DNA from: Clostridium sp. CAG:440
GTDB taxonomy: Bacteria > Bacillota > Clostridia > TANB77 > CAG-508
Length of the DNA stretch: 61,465 nt
Assembly: GCA_000437215.1 (NCBI GenBank)
Contig: FR898628.1
Location: forward strand, 1-61,465
Reading direction: 5' to 3'
The notes below the pieces were generated by a model. It did no database searches. It saw only the letters and a program-made list of their open reading frames with translations, and was not told where the DNA came from. Shown in pieces: positions 53,813 through 61,465 of this stretch; the first letter of the stretch is position 1; each line of letters begins with the position of its first letter. The translations under genes and the position numbers were made by a program.

Positions 53813-54961
53813 ATGAAAAAGAAAATTATAATTTTATTTATAGCTTTTTTAGTAATACTTATTCCATGTTCAATTGCAAACAATGATAATACAATTAACG
53901 AACAAAAAAATACATTTGAAATTAACGACTTTATAAAAAATTCAAAACAATACATAGGAAGTGACTTTTTAGAAGAAAATGATATTAATCAATTATTAGA
54001 TGATGCAATAAAAGGACAAGTTAATAACAAAAACATAACAGCTAAAATTTGGGGCATATTCGGTAAAGAATTTAAAAGCACATTATCAACACTTGTAAGT
54101 ATTTTAGCAATAATTGTTATACATAGTATCTTAAAATCAATAAGTGATAGTTTAGAAAATGATGGGGTTTCAAAACTTATTTATTATGTTCAATATATAT
54201 TAATAGTTACTATTATTATGACAAATTTTTCAGATGTAGTAAAAATAGTAAAAGAAGCCACAGTTAACATGGTAGGATTTATTAATTTACTTATACCATT
54301 ACTAACATCACTAATGGTTTTTACAGGAAGTATTACTACAAGTAGTATGATTGAACCTGTAATATTGTTTTTAGTAAATTTAATAGGAAATTTAATACAA
54401 AGTGTATTAATACCATTTGTTTTGGTAATTGCAGCACTAAGTATTGTTTCAAAAATCTCAGACAAGGTACAAATAAATAAGCTTTCAAATTTTATGAAGT
54501 CTGGTGTTGTATGGGCTTTAGGAATATTCCTTACACTTTTTGTTTCTGTAATTTCCTTAGAAGGAACACTATCTAGTAGTGTAGATGGAATAAGTGCTAA
54601 AACTACAAAAGCAGTGGTAAGTTCAGCAATACCAATAGTTGGTAAAATACTAGGAGATGCAGTAGACACAGTTTTAGGATGTGGAATTATATTAAAAAAT
54701 GCTGTTGGAATAGTAGGAGTTGTAATAATTATTGGAATATGTATAACACCAATCTTAAAACTTGCATTAATTACTGTAAGTTACAAAATCTTAGCTGGAA
54801 TATGTGAGCCAATAGCAGATGAAAAAATAATGAAATTGTTAGACCAAATTGGTGATATTTTTAAAATATTTTTAGCAATTTTAGCTTCAGTTTCAGTACT
54901 AATGATAATTGGTGTCACACTTGTAGTAAAAATTTCTAATAGTGCAATGATGTATAGGTAG
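53813..54961 (+). CDS. spoIIIAE: Stage III sporulation protein AE
   Basis: 382 residues; ATG follows AGAAGGATG. A signal-like N-terminus (KIIILFIAFLVILIPCS), then about eight membrane helices with the family motifs SLEGTLSSSVDGISAKTTKAV (by parts) and SAIPIVGKILGDAVDTVLGC. Polytopic component of the SpoIIIA channel. No shift site. Confidence 0.94.
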   Translation: MKKKIIILFIAFLVILIPCSIANNDNTINEQKNTFEINDFIKNSKQYIGSDFLEENDINQLLDDAIKGQVNNKNITAKIWGIFGKEFKSTLSTLVSILAIIVIHSILKSISDSLENDGVSKLIYYVQYILIVTIIMTNFSDVVKIVKEATVNMVGFINLLIPLLTSLMVFTGSITTSSMIEPVILFLVNLIGNLIQSVLIPFVLVIAALSIVSKISDKVQINKLSNFMKSGVVWALGIFLTLFVSVISLEGTLSSSVDGISAKTTKAVVSSAIPIVGKILGDAVDTVLGCGIILKNAVGIVGVVIIIGICITPILKLALITVSYKILAGICEPIADEKIMKLLDQIGDIFKIFLAILASVSVLMIIGVTLVVKISNSAMMYR

Positions 54962-54969
54962 GAAATGAA

Positions 54970-55575
54970 ATGATAGAAAATTTAAGTTCATGGGCAAAAG
55001 GAATAACTCTTGCTGTAATTGTGGTATCAATATTAGAAATGCTTTTGCCAAATAATAAAACAAAAAAATATATAAAAATGGTAATGGGAGTTTTTATTTT
55101 GTTTAATATAATTTCACCATTTATAAATGCAAATGACCTAAAAAATTTAAATGAAATAGATGCTAGCAAATATGTAAATGAAAATAATAAAAATTATGTT
55201 GAACAAAAATCTATGGATGAAAGACTGGAAGAACTTTACATTGAGGAAATAGAAAAAGACATAATAAAAAAAGTAGAAAAAAAGGGGTATAAGGTAAGCA
55301 TGTGTAAAGTAGATGCCAAAATCACAAAAAATGAAGAAGAAACAGGAATTACCAAAATTAAATTAAAAGTAGAAAAAACAGGCGAAGTAAAACAAGAAGA
55401 AAATAGCAGCATAGAAAACCAAATAGTAACACAAGTACAGAAAATAAAAAAAGTAAATACTAAAAAAATTGAAGAAGATAAAGAAACATCACTTGAAAAA
55501 TCAGATATTCAAAATTTAAAACAATTTTTAATTGAAGAGTATGAGGTGAATGAAAAATGTTTAGAGATAAACTAA
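54970..55575 (+). CDS. spoIIIAF: Stage III sporulation protein AF
   Basis: 201 residues. Two N-terminal membrane helices (WAKGITLAVIVVSILEMLLP; KMVMGVFILFNIISPFI) and a soluble domain. Starts 8 bases after spoIIIAE and overlaps spoIIIAG by 19 bases. Confidence 0.9.
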   Translation: MIENLSSWAKGITLAVIVVSILEMLLPNNKTKKYIKMVMGVFILFNIISPFINANDLKNLNEIDASKYVNENNKNYVEQKSMDERLEELYIEEIEKDIIKKVEKKGYKVSMCKVDAKITKNEEETGITKIKLKVEKTGEVKQEENSSIENQIVTQVQKIKKVNTKKIEEDKETSLEKSDIQNLKQFLIEEYEVNEKCLEIN

Positions 55576-56180
55576 ATAAAATAATTGGAAGTAAAGACAG
55601 TAAGCCAGATGGAAAAGATGGAAGGAAAATAGAAAATTTAGTAGTATTTGCAATAATTTTAATAATAACAATTATAGTAATAAATGTAATATGGAATGGA
55701 GATGAAAAGAAAAGCACAAAAGATACAACAAAAGACTATTCTAAAAAACTGGCAAGTAACACAACAACAGAAGAAACAAGTGAAGTTTGCGAAAGCTCTG
55801 ATCTTGAAAAAAAACTAGAAAATATCTTGTCTAAAATTCAAGGGGTTGGAAAGGTAAAGGTTTTTATTAATTATTCACAAAGTAGTGAAACTGTTGCAAT
55901 GTATAATGAAAATTCAAAAGTAAGCCAAACAGAAGAAACAGATACATCAGGTGGCAAAAGAGTTATAGAGTCAACAGATTCGCAAAAAGATATAGTGTTT
56001 AAAGAAGAAAATGGGAAAAAAATACCAATAACGCAAAAAATTATTCAACCAAAAATAGAAGGAGCAATAATTACAGCACAAGGTGCAAATGATGCAACAA
56101 CTAAATCAAACATTATGCAGGCAGTAGAAGCGGCAACAGGAATTGCAACACATAAAATACAGGTTTTTGAAATGAATTAA
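55557..56180 (+). CDS. spoIIIAG: Stage III sporulation protein AG
   Basis: 207 residues, overlapping spoIIIAF, with a ribosome binding site (GAGGTGAATGAAA) inside it. One helix (ENLVVFAIILIITIIVINVI) and a ring-building domain: ENILSKIQGVGKVKVFINYS, and GAIITAQGANDATTKSNIMQA near the end. It forms a large ring in the channel. Confidence 0.93.
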   Translation: MFRDKLNKIIGSKDSKPDGKDGRKIENLVVFAIILIITIIVINVIWNGDEKKSTKDTTKDYSKKLASNTTTEETSEVCESSDLEKKLENILSKIQGVGKVKVFINYSQSSETVAMYNENSKVSQTEETDTSGGKRVIESTDSQKDIVFKEENGKKIPITQKIIQPKIEGAIITAQGANDATTKSNIMQAVEAATGIATHKIQVFEMN

Positions 56181-56197
56181 AATGGAGGAATGAAAAT

Positions 56198-56869
56198 ATG
56201 AAAAGTTTTAAGAAAAATCAAATTGTTATTTATACTTTTGCTTTAATGCTTGTTGCAGCAGGGTATTTAAATTATACAAGTAAAGTTAATAAAGATTCTT
56301 TAGAAACAGCAAACCAAGAAACATATGTAAGCGAAAATGAGACATCAGATATAGGTGATGCAAAATTAGTAAATAGTAATGATGTTGTGGACGAAAATGA
56401 TAAAACTAATGAGAATGTAGAAGAAAATATACCAGACACTAAAGCTCAAAATACAACAGAAAATATAGAAGAAAACAAATCAGAAAATGTGGTACAAACA
56501 GCGTCAAATAGCACAAGCAATTCAGATGACTATTTTGTAAAATCAAAATTAGAAAGAGAAACAATGTATTCACAAATGTTAGAAAGTTATGAAAAAATAT
56601 TAAATAGTTCCAATTCTTTAGAAACACAAAAACAATCTGCTAGCCAAGAAATTACAAAAATCAATGATACAAAAAATAGTATAATGATTTGTGAAAATCT
56701 AATAAAAACAAAGGGATTTTCTAATAATGTTGTATTTGTAAATGGTAAAAGTGTAAGTGTTATAATAGGTACAAATGATTTAAAACAAGAGCAAACAGCT
56801 CAAATACAAAATATTATTTCTAGGGAACTTAATTGTGAAATACAAAATATACATATATCTACTAAGTAA
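56198..56869 (+). CDS. spoIIIAH: Stage III sporulation protein AH
   Basis: 223 residues; ATG follows TGGAGGAATGAAAAT. One helix (QIVIYTFALMLVAAGYLNY), an acidic Asn/Glu linker and a YscJ/FliF-like domain (SKLERETMYSQMLESYEKIL, and GFSNNVVFVNGKSVSVII). It meets SpoIIQ across the intermembrane space; a SpoIIQ-like gene is at 33782. Confidence 0.9.
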   Translation: MKSFKKNQIVIYTFALMLVAAGYLNYTSKVNKDSLETANQETYVSENETSDIGDAKLVNSNDVVDENDKTNENVEENIPDTKAQNTTENIEENKSENVVQTASNSTSNSDDYFVKSKLERETMYSQMLESYEKILNSSNSLETQKQSASQEITKINDTKNSIMICENLIKTKGFSNNVVFVNGKSVSVIIGTNDLKQEQTAQIQNIISRELNCEIQNIHISTK

Positions 56870-56952
56870 AATGGCTTGGATTTACCTTTTGCATAATATA
56901 TAACTAAAATTAAAAAATAAGTTTCTAAATGGTAAAAAATCTTCCAAAAGTG

Positions 56953-56980
56953 TTGTAAAATTTATTATTATTGATATAAT
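56953..56980 (+). promoter_or_regulatory. Promoter of pfkA
   Basis: TTGTAA (56953-56958), 16-base spacer, TATAAT (56975-56980). Confidence 0.45.
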
Positions 56981-57013
56981 AATAAAAAACAAAACTAAGG
57001 AGGATTTTTTATT

Positions 57014-58150
57014 ATGGTAAAAAAAGTAGCAATAATTACAAATGGAGGAGATGCACCAGGATTAAATGCTGTAATAAGAGCTATAGTTAAAACAGCTGAA
57101 ACTAACGGTATAGAATGTTATGGTTATATAGAGGGGTATAAAGGTTTATTAGAGAATAATTATGTAAAATTAGATACAAAAACAAATGCATCAGGTTTAT
57201 TACATAGAGGAGGAACAATTATAGGAACATCAAACAGTACAAATGTATTCAATTTAAAAGTAGAAGAAAATGGTAAAACTGTTTATAAAGATATGTCACA
57301 AAAATGTATAGATAATATAAAACAAGCAGGATTTGATTGCATATTTACACTAGGAGGAGACGGAACACAAAAATCTGGAAGAGACTTTTCATTAAGAGGA
57401 GTAAATGTAATTGGAGTACCAAAAACAATAGACAATGATGTAGCACACACAGATGTAACTTTTGGGTATAATACAGCAGTATCAGTTGCTACAGAAGCTT
57501 TAGACAGACTTCATACAACAGCAGAATCTCATCATAGAATAATGGTATTAGAAGTAATGGGAAGGTATGCGGGATGGATTGCACTAGAATCAGCAATAGC
57601 TGGAGGTGCAGACGCAGCATTAATACCAGAAATTCCATATGACATAAATGAAGTTGCTAAAAAAGTAAAACAAAGACAAGAAGAAGGAAAAAACTTTAGT
57701 ATTATAGTTGTGTCAGAAGGTGCAAAACCAAAAGATGGAGAAATAGTAGTAAAGAAAAAATTAGACGATGGAAAAGGACTAGATAATATAAGACTTGGAG
57801 GAATAGGTGAAAAAGTTGCAAGTGACCTAGAAGAGTTAACAGGGCTTGTTTCAAGATGTACAGTTTTAGGCTATGTACAAAGAGGAGGAACTCCAACAGC
57901 ATATGATAGAGTTTTATCTACAAAATATGGTGTAAAAGCAATGCAACTTGCAATGGAAGGAAAATTTAATGTGTTAGTAACATACAAAGGCGGAAAATTA
58001 GATTGTGCATCATTAGAAGAAGTTGTTGGAAATAACAAAGAAATTGGTGCAGCATCTGGTAATACAGCAAACAGCAATATTAGAAAAATTACAATGGATG
58101 ATCCATTAATAAAAACAGCCCAAAGTATAGGAATTAATTTAGGAAAATAA
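57014..58150 (+). CDS. pfkA: 6-phosphofructokinase
   Basis: 378 residues; ATG after AAGGAGG. Substrate motifs: ITNGGDAPGLNAVIRA, the phosphate-donor loop LGGDGTQKSGRD, PKTIDNDVAHTDVTFGYNTA and EVMGRYAGWIA. The Gly in GGDG favours ATP over pyrophosphate, while PKTIDND (Lys rather than Gly) is like PPi enzymes, a mix seen in group III PFKs. Glycolytic step from fructose 6-phosphate. Confidence 0.92.
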   Translation: MVKKVAIITNGGDAPGLNAVIRAIVKTAETNGIECYGYIEGYKGLLENNYVKLDTKTNASGLLHRGGTIIGTSNSTNVFNLKVEENGKTVYKDMSQKCIDNIKQAGFDCIFTLGGDGTQKSGRDFSLRGVNVIGVPKTIDNDVAHTDVTFGYNTAVSVATEALDRLHTTAESHHRIMVLEVMGRYAGWIALESAIAGGADAALIPEIPYDINEVAKKVKQRQEEGKNFSIIVVSEGAKPKDGEIVVKKKLDDGKGLDNIRLGGIGEKVASDLEELTGLVSRCTVLGYVQRGGTPTAYDRVLSTKYGVKAMQLAMEGKFNVLVTYKGGKLDCASLEEVVGNNKEIGAASGNTANSNIRKITMDDPLIKTAQSIGINLGK

Positions 58151-58154
58151 AATG

Positions 58155-58183
58155 TTGAAAAATTGTAATACAAGTTGTATAAT
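58155..58183 (+). promoter_or_regulatory. Promoter of the 58220 gene
   Basis: TTGAAA (58155-58160), 17-base spacer, TATAAT (58178-58183). Confidence 0.55.
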
Positions 58184-58219
58184 ATAAATATATTTTTAAA
58201 GGAAAGGAATGTGATAAAA

Positions 58220-59029
58220 ATGGAAGAAAACAAAGAAAATAAACAACAAGAAGAAATAAAAGAAGAAACAAAGACTGTAGAAAACAAAACAGAAGAAGTA
58301 AAAGATGAAAAGAAAAAAACAGAAAATAAAACAGAAGAAATAAAAGAAAAAGTGGAAAATAAGGCAGAAGAAAAGAAAGAAGGATCTTTTGATACAGAAA
58401 AATTAAAATCAGAAACAACAAATACTGTAAACCAAGTTAAAGATACAATAAAAAATGTAAATATTAAACAAGACAGTATAGAAACAAAAGATTTTGTGAA
58501 AAATCTATTTGTAAAACCTGTAGAAGAAATAAAGAAAGTAGTAGAAGATAATACAGGAAAAACATTTAAATATGCAATAATAATAATTGCAATATGGACA
58601 ATAATAAAATTATTCAGATTATGCTTTAGTGGAGTATTTAAGCAAACAGCAGGAGCTGCAATATGGGCAATAGTTAGAGCAATAATTACACCAGCATTAG
58701 GAATAATAGTTTTAGCAGTAATAATGCTTATGTTAAACAAAGAAAAGAAAAAATCGCTAACAACAATGATTACAGCTGTAACTGTAGCACAAATACCTGT
58801 TATTATTTCAGCACTTATATCACTTATTAACTTATTAAGCTCATCTGCATATAAAATTACAAGTCCAATTTCAAGCTTATGTTCAGCAATATCAATTGTA
58901 TTAACATATTTTGCTGTTAAATTTGTATTTAATAAAAAAGACGAAGAGGCAATAAAAACATTTGTATTAGTTGAAGTAATTTATATTGTTGTAGCATTTA
59001 TTTTATCATTTATAGGAATATATATATAA
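58220..59029 (+). CDS. Membrane protein with Glu/Lys-rich N-terminus (Yip1-like)
   Basis: 269 residues from ATG 58220, 11 bases after AAAGGA; upstream in-frame starts lie in the promoter. About 95 residues of Glu/Lys/Thr repeats (ENKTEE and VENKAEEKKE units) likely form a cytoplasmic coil. Four or five membrane helices follow (YAIIIIAIWTIIKLF, AIIVLAVIMLML-like and others). Role unknown. Confidence 0.55.
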   Translation: MEENKENKQQEEIKEETKTVENKTEEVKDEKKKTENKTEEIKEKVENKAEEKKEGSFDTEKLKSETTNTVNQVKDTIKNVNIKQDSIETKDFVKNLFVKPVEEIKKVVEDNTGKTFKYAIIIIAIWTIIKLFRLCFSGVFKQTAGAAIWAIVRAIITPALGIIVLAVIMLMLNKEKKKSLTTMITAVTVAQIPVIISALISLINLLSSSAYKITSPISSLCSAISIVLTYFAVKFVFNKKDEEAIKTFVLVEVIYIVVAFILSFIGIYI

Positions 59030-59057
59030 TATTTTTGATAATTACAAAGGAGGAAAC

Positions 59058-59718
59058 ATGAAAAAAAAGAAAATAATAATAATATCAATTATAGCGATAT
59101 TATTAATAATTGCAGTTGCTTTAGTTATAATATTTAGTAGCAATAAAAGCAATAGCACTAAAATACAAGAACAAGACACAGGAATATCAAGGATTAAAGA
59201 AATTTGTAGCAAATTAGAAGAAAATCCTACCTATACATTTAAAACAATGCTAAATGATGAAAACCAACTTGTAATAGCGAGAAAAGAAAACAAGGCATAT
59301 GTTGAAGTGGTAGACGAAGGTGAAAAAAATACTTATATTGTAGACAATAATAATACAACAGTACTTGTAGATAGAACAAAAAAATATTACACATATGAAA
59401 ATAATAATACATACCTTACAAAAGTTACAAACAATATGAGACAATTATTAAAACAAGACTATGTATCAGGTATGGAAAAAATAGATAATAAAGAATATTA
59501 CTATGAAGAATATGTACGGAAATTATCCATTTTTAATAAATTATAAAGCAACAATAGATGAGAGCAAAACTAAAACAAGGTTATATTTTGAAGGTAACAA
59601 CCTAAAGTATATAAAAACATATATAGGAGATATAGAACAACTTTTAAAAGTTGAAATGTCTTATAATGTAGATGACAGCGTAAGCTTTGAAATACCTAAA
59701 GAATATAACAAAGGTTAA
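59058..59718 (+). CDS. Membrane-anchored extracytoplasmic protein, one +1 shift
   Basis: 219 residues after the shift; ATG follows AAGGAGG. One N-terminal helix (KIIIISIIAILLIIAVALV) and a secreted domain (KEICSKLEENPTYTFKTML, AYVEVVDEGEKNTYIVD). The break at 59517 joins NKEYYYEEYV to GNYPFLINYKATID; both halves read like one LolA/DUF-type beta domain, although I cannot name the family. Unshifted reading ends at 59546. Confidence 0.7.
59517..59520 (+). other. CGGA +1 shift site in the 59058 gene (codon 154)
   Basis: GTA-CGG-AAA in zero frame; GTA-GGA-AAT (Val-Gly-Asn) joins the halves. Less certain than the others, as the family is not known. Confidence 0.7.
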
Positions 59719-59736
59719 ATTAAGGAGGAACGAAAG

Positions 59737-60891
59737 ATGAGTACAAAATTTGTATTAAATGAAACATCTTATTTTGGAAATGGAGCAAGAAGTGAACTTG
59801 CCGGAGAAATACAAAAAAGAGGATTTAAAAAAGTTTTTTTAGTAAGTGACAAATCATTAGTAGATGCAGGAGTAACTAAAAAAGTAGAAGAAGAATTAGA
59901 AAAAGCAAATATAGAATATACATTATATTCAGAAATAAAACCAAACCCTACAATAAAAAACGTAACAGATGGAGTAGAAGCATGCAAAAATTCTAATGCA
60001 GATGTTATAGTAGCTGTAGGTGGAGGATCAAGCATTGATACATCTAAAGGAATTGCAATTGTTATGACAAACCCAGATAGAAGTGACATTAAATCATTAA
60101 ATGGTGCATCAAATACAAAAAATAGAGCAATGCCGATAATTGCATTACCAACAACAGCTGGAACTGCAGCAGAAGTTACAATAAATTATGTAATAACAGA
60201 TGAAGAAAGAAAAGTAAAAATGGTATGTGTTGATCCAAACGACATTCCAATTATAGCTATAGTAGATTCAGAACTTATGGCATCAATGCCAAAAAGTCTA
60301 GCTGCTGCAACTGGAATGGATGCTTTAACACACGCAGTAGAAGGCTATATTACAAAAGCTCATAACGAAATGTCTGATATGTTTCATATGAAGGCAATAA
60401 AAATGATATTTAAGTATTTACCAGCAGCAGTTAATGAAAAAGATCCAGAAGCAATTGAAAAAATGGGATTAGCTCAATATATTGCAGGAATGGGATTCTC
60501 AAATGTGGGGCTTGGAATAGTTCATTCAATGGCACACCAATTAGGAGCTGTATATGACACACCACATGGAATAGCAAATGCAATGTTACTTCCAACAGTT
60601 ATGAGATTTAATGGAGAAGTTTGTGCACAAAGATTTAGAGAGATATTAGTAAATATAGGAAGACCAGATGCTGAACATCTAAATGATCAAGATGTCATAA
60701 ACACATTTGTATGGATGTTATCAGAACTTAGCAAAAAAGTTGGTATAACACAAACAATAAAAGATTATGGAGCAAAAGAAGAAGACTTTGAAATGTTAGC
60801 ACAAAAAGCAATGGAAGATCCATGTAAACCAGGAAATCCAAGAGATGTATCAAAAGAAGAATTTATAGAATTATTTAGAAAAGCAATGTAG
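59737..60891 (+). CDS. Iron-containing alcohol dehydrogenase
   Basis: 384 residues; ATG follows TTAAGGAGGAA. NAD site VAVGGGSSIDTSKGIAI, LPTTAGTAAEVT, and the metal-binding MDALTHAVEGY and GLGIVHSMAHQLGAVYDTPHG (by parts) with two His. Similar to 1,2-propanediol/lactaldehyde or butanol dehydrogenases; substrate not fixed. Probably fermentative. Confidence 0.93.
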   Translation: MSTKFVLNETSYFGNGARSELAGEIQKRGFKKVFLVSDKSLVDAGVTKKVEEELEKANIEYTLYSEIKPNPTIKNVTDGVEACKNSNADVIVAVGGGSSIDTSKGIAIVMTNPDRSDIKSLNGASNTKNRAMPIIALPTTAGTAAEVTINYVITDEERKVKMVCVDPNDIPIIAIVDSELMASMPKSLAAATGMDALTHAVEGYITKAHNEMSDMFHMKAIKMIFKYLPAAVNEKDPEAIEKMGLAQYIAGMGFSNVGLGIVHSMAHQLGAVYDTPHGIANAMLLPTVMRFNGEVCAQRFREILVNIGRPDAEHLNDQDVINTFVWMLSELSKKVGITQTIKDYGAKEEDFEMLAQKAMEDPCKPGNPRDVSKEEFIELFRKAM

Positions 60892-60938
60892 TTATAAATA
60901 ATAAAATAAAAAATAATAAAAACAATAGGAGAATTTTT

Positions 60939-61465
60939 ATGTTAAAATCAATGGACACATTAGTTGCATTATGCAAAAATAGAGGATTTATATACCCAGG
61001 GTCAGAAATTTATGGAGGATTAGCAAATACTTGGGATTATGGACCTTTAGGAAATGAATTAAAAAACAATGTAAAAGCAGCATGGAGAAAAAAATTTATA
61101 CAAGAACAACCAAATATTGTAGGATTAGATGCTGCAATACTTATGAATCCAGAAACATGGGTTGCTTCTGGACATGTTGGAGGATTTTCAGACCCACTAA
61201 TTGACTGTAAAGAGTGTAAGACAAGACATAGAGCAGACAAATTGATAGAAGAGTGGGCACATGAAAATGGAAAAGACATGATAGCAGATGGAATGACAGA
61301 CAAACAATTAATAGACTTTATAGTAGAAAATAAAATTCCATGTCCATCATGTGGAAAAAACAATTTTACAGATATAAGAAAATTTAATCTTATGTTTAAA
61401 ACATTTCAAGGTGTAACAGAAGATACAACTTCTGAAATATATTTAAGACCAGAAACAGCACAAGG
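60939..61465 (+). CDS. glyS: Glycyl-tRNA synthetase (dimeric type), 3' partial
   Basis: ATG 60939 follows ATAGGAG; 175 residues to the window end. Class II start region: GFIYPGSEIYGGLANTWDYG, GLDAAILMNPETWVASGHVGGF and FNLMFKTFQG, with zinc-type CKECK and CPSCGK and the motif-2 approach YLRPETAQ. This is the alpha2 form. It charges tRNA-Gly, the tRNA that must act at the CGG(A/T) shift sites under the model given in the findings. Confidence 0.93.
   Translation, partial: MLKSMDTLVALCKNRGFIYPGSEIYGGLANTWDYGPLGNELKNNVKAAWRKKFIQEQPNIVGLDAAILMNPETWVASGHVGGFSDPLIDCKECKTRHRADKLIEEWAHENGKDMIADGMTDKQLIDFIVENKIPCPSCGKNNFTDIRKFNLMFKTFQGVTEDTTSEIYLRPETAQ

Noticed and set aside
57871..58740. Long minus-strand ORF opposite pfkA and the 58220 gene
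   Set aside because: It has low-complexity Ser/Phe/Ile composition, lies antisense to two well-supported genes and has no ribosome binding site.
27885..59520. The 13 CGG breaks as ordinary sequencing errors
   Set aside because: Random errors would include deletions, homopolymer changes and insertions of other bases, and would not always lie exactly before a glycine codon. Context beyond (c)GG(A/T) is varied, so a single modified-base motif does not explain it. Raw reads are still the decisive test.
27885..59520. Simple reassignment of CGG to glycine as a triplet
   Set aside because: Reading CGG as a three-base codon leaves the following sequence out of frame. The restored frame needs four bases to be used.

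Overview
The window looks like chromosomal DNA from a spore-forming, low-GC Clostridia-type Firmicute. The DNA is very AT-rich by eye, with AGA-dominated arginine codons and strong AGGAGG-type ribosome binding sites. It carries T-box leaders and a large endosporulation gene set: the spoIIA operon with sigF, spoIID, a spoIIQ-like M23 gene, yabP, yabQ, divIC, spoIIIAA-AH and sigH. Nearly every gene is on the plus strand.

Layout. 0-5.8 kb is a damaged accessory stretch: an intact ATC-hydrolase-like gene, then GNAT, SDR and alpha/beta-hydrolase remnants with internal deletions, an ADP-ribosylglycohydrolase, a shortened efflux adaptor, and one ORF that joins an ABC ATPase, a MacB-like extracytoplasmic domain and a surface-protein tail. 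5.8-18.6 kb holds core genes: a DXS-like enzyme, an FAD oxidoreductase of different composition, a membrane glycosyltransferase, polA, a lytic transglycosylase, sigH, tRNA-Thr, T-box-thrS and ychF. 18.7-22.8 kb is a surface module: an LPKTG peptide, a sortase, and a large pilin-like GLUG-repeat protein. 22.8-30.5 kb has T-box-ileS, two small genes (one with two SpoIIID-like helix-turn-helix candidates) and T-box-valS. 30.9-36.0 kb is a sporulation block behind Spo0A-like boxes. 36.2-49 kb has a MacB/FtsX-type ABC exporter, Nudix, dnaE, a DUF1836-like protein, an acyl-CoA ligase and lipid/phosphatase genes. 49.2-56.9 kb has yebC and the complete spoIIIA operon. The end carries pfkA, two membrane proteins, an iron-type alcohol dehydrogenase and the start of glyS.

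The most striking signal concerns decoding. Twelve genes, including dnaE, valS, sigF, spoIID and spoIIIAB/AC/AD, are interrupted by 13 frameshifts that are all the same event: one extra C sits exactly in front of a glycine codon (GGA or GGT). The ribosome therefore meets an in-frame CGG, and only a +1 shift onto the overlapping GGA/GGT restores the conserved protein. In genes of native composition I found no in-frame CGG anywhere else. CGG does occur as apparent arginine in the atypical FAD oxidoreductase (two), in one small regulator-like gene (one) and in one doubtful remnant ORF. This is what one would expect if CGG(A/T) is read as a four-base glycine codon, or if CGG is an unassigned or slow codon that triggers +1 shifting. 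It is inferred from sequence alone.

Other structure: a TTGCCA...TGGCAA palindromic repeat family, with two copies directly before the thrS and valS start sites; a shared hairpin leader before dnaE and spoIIIAA that separates the ribosome binding site from the start codon; and a 119-bp palindrome after polA.
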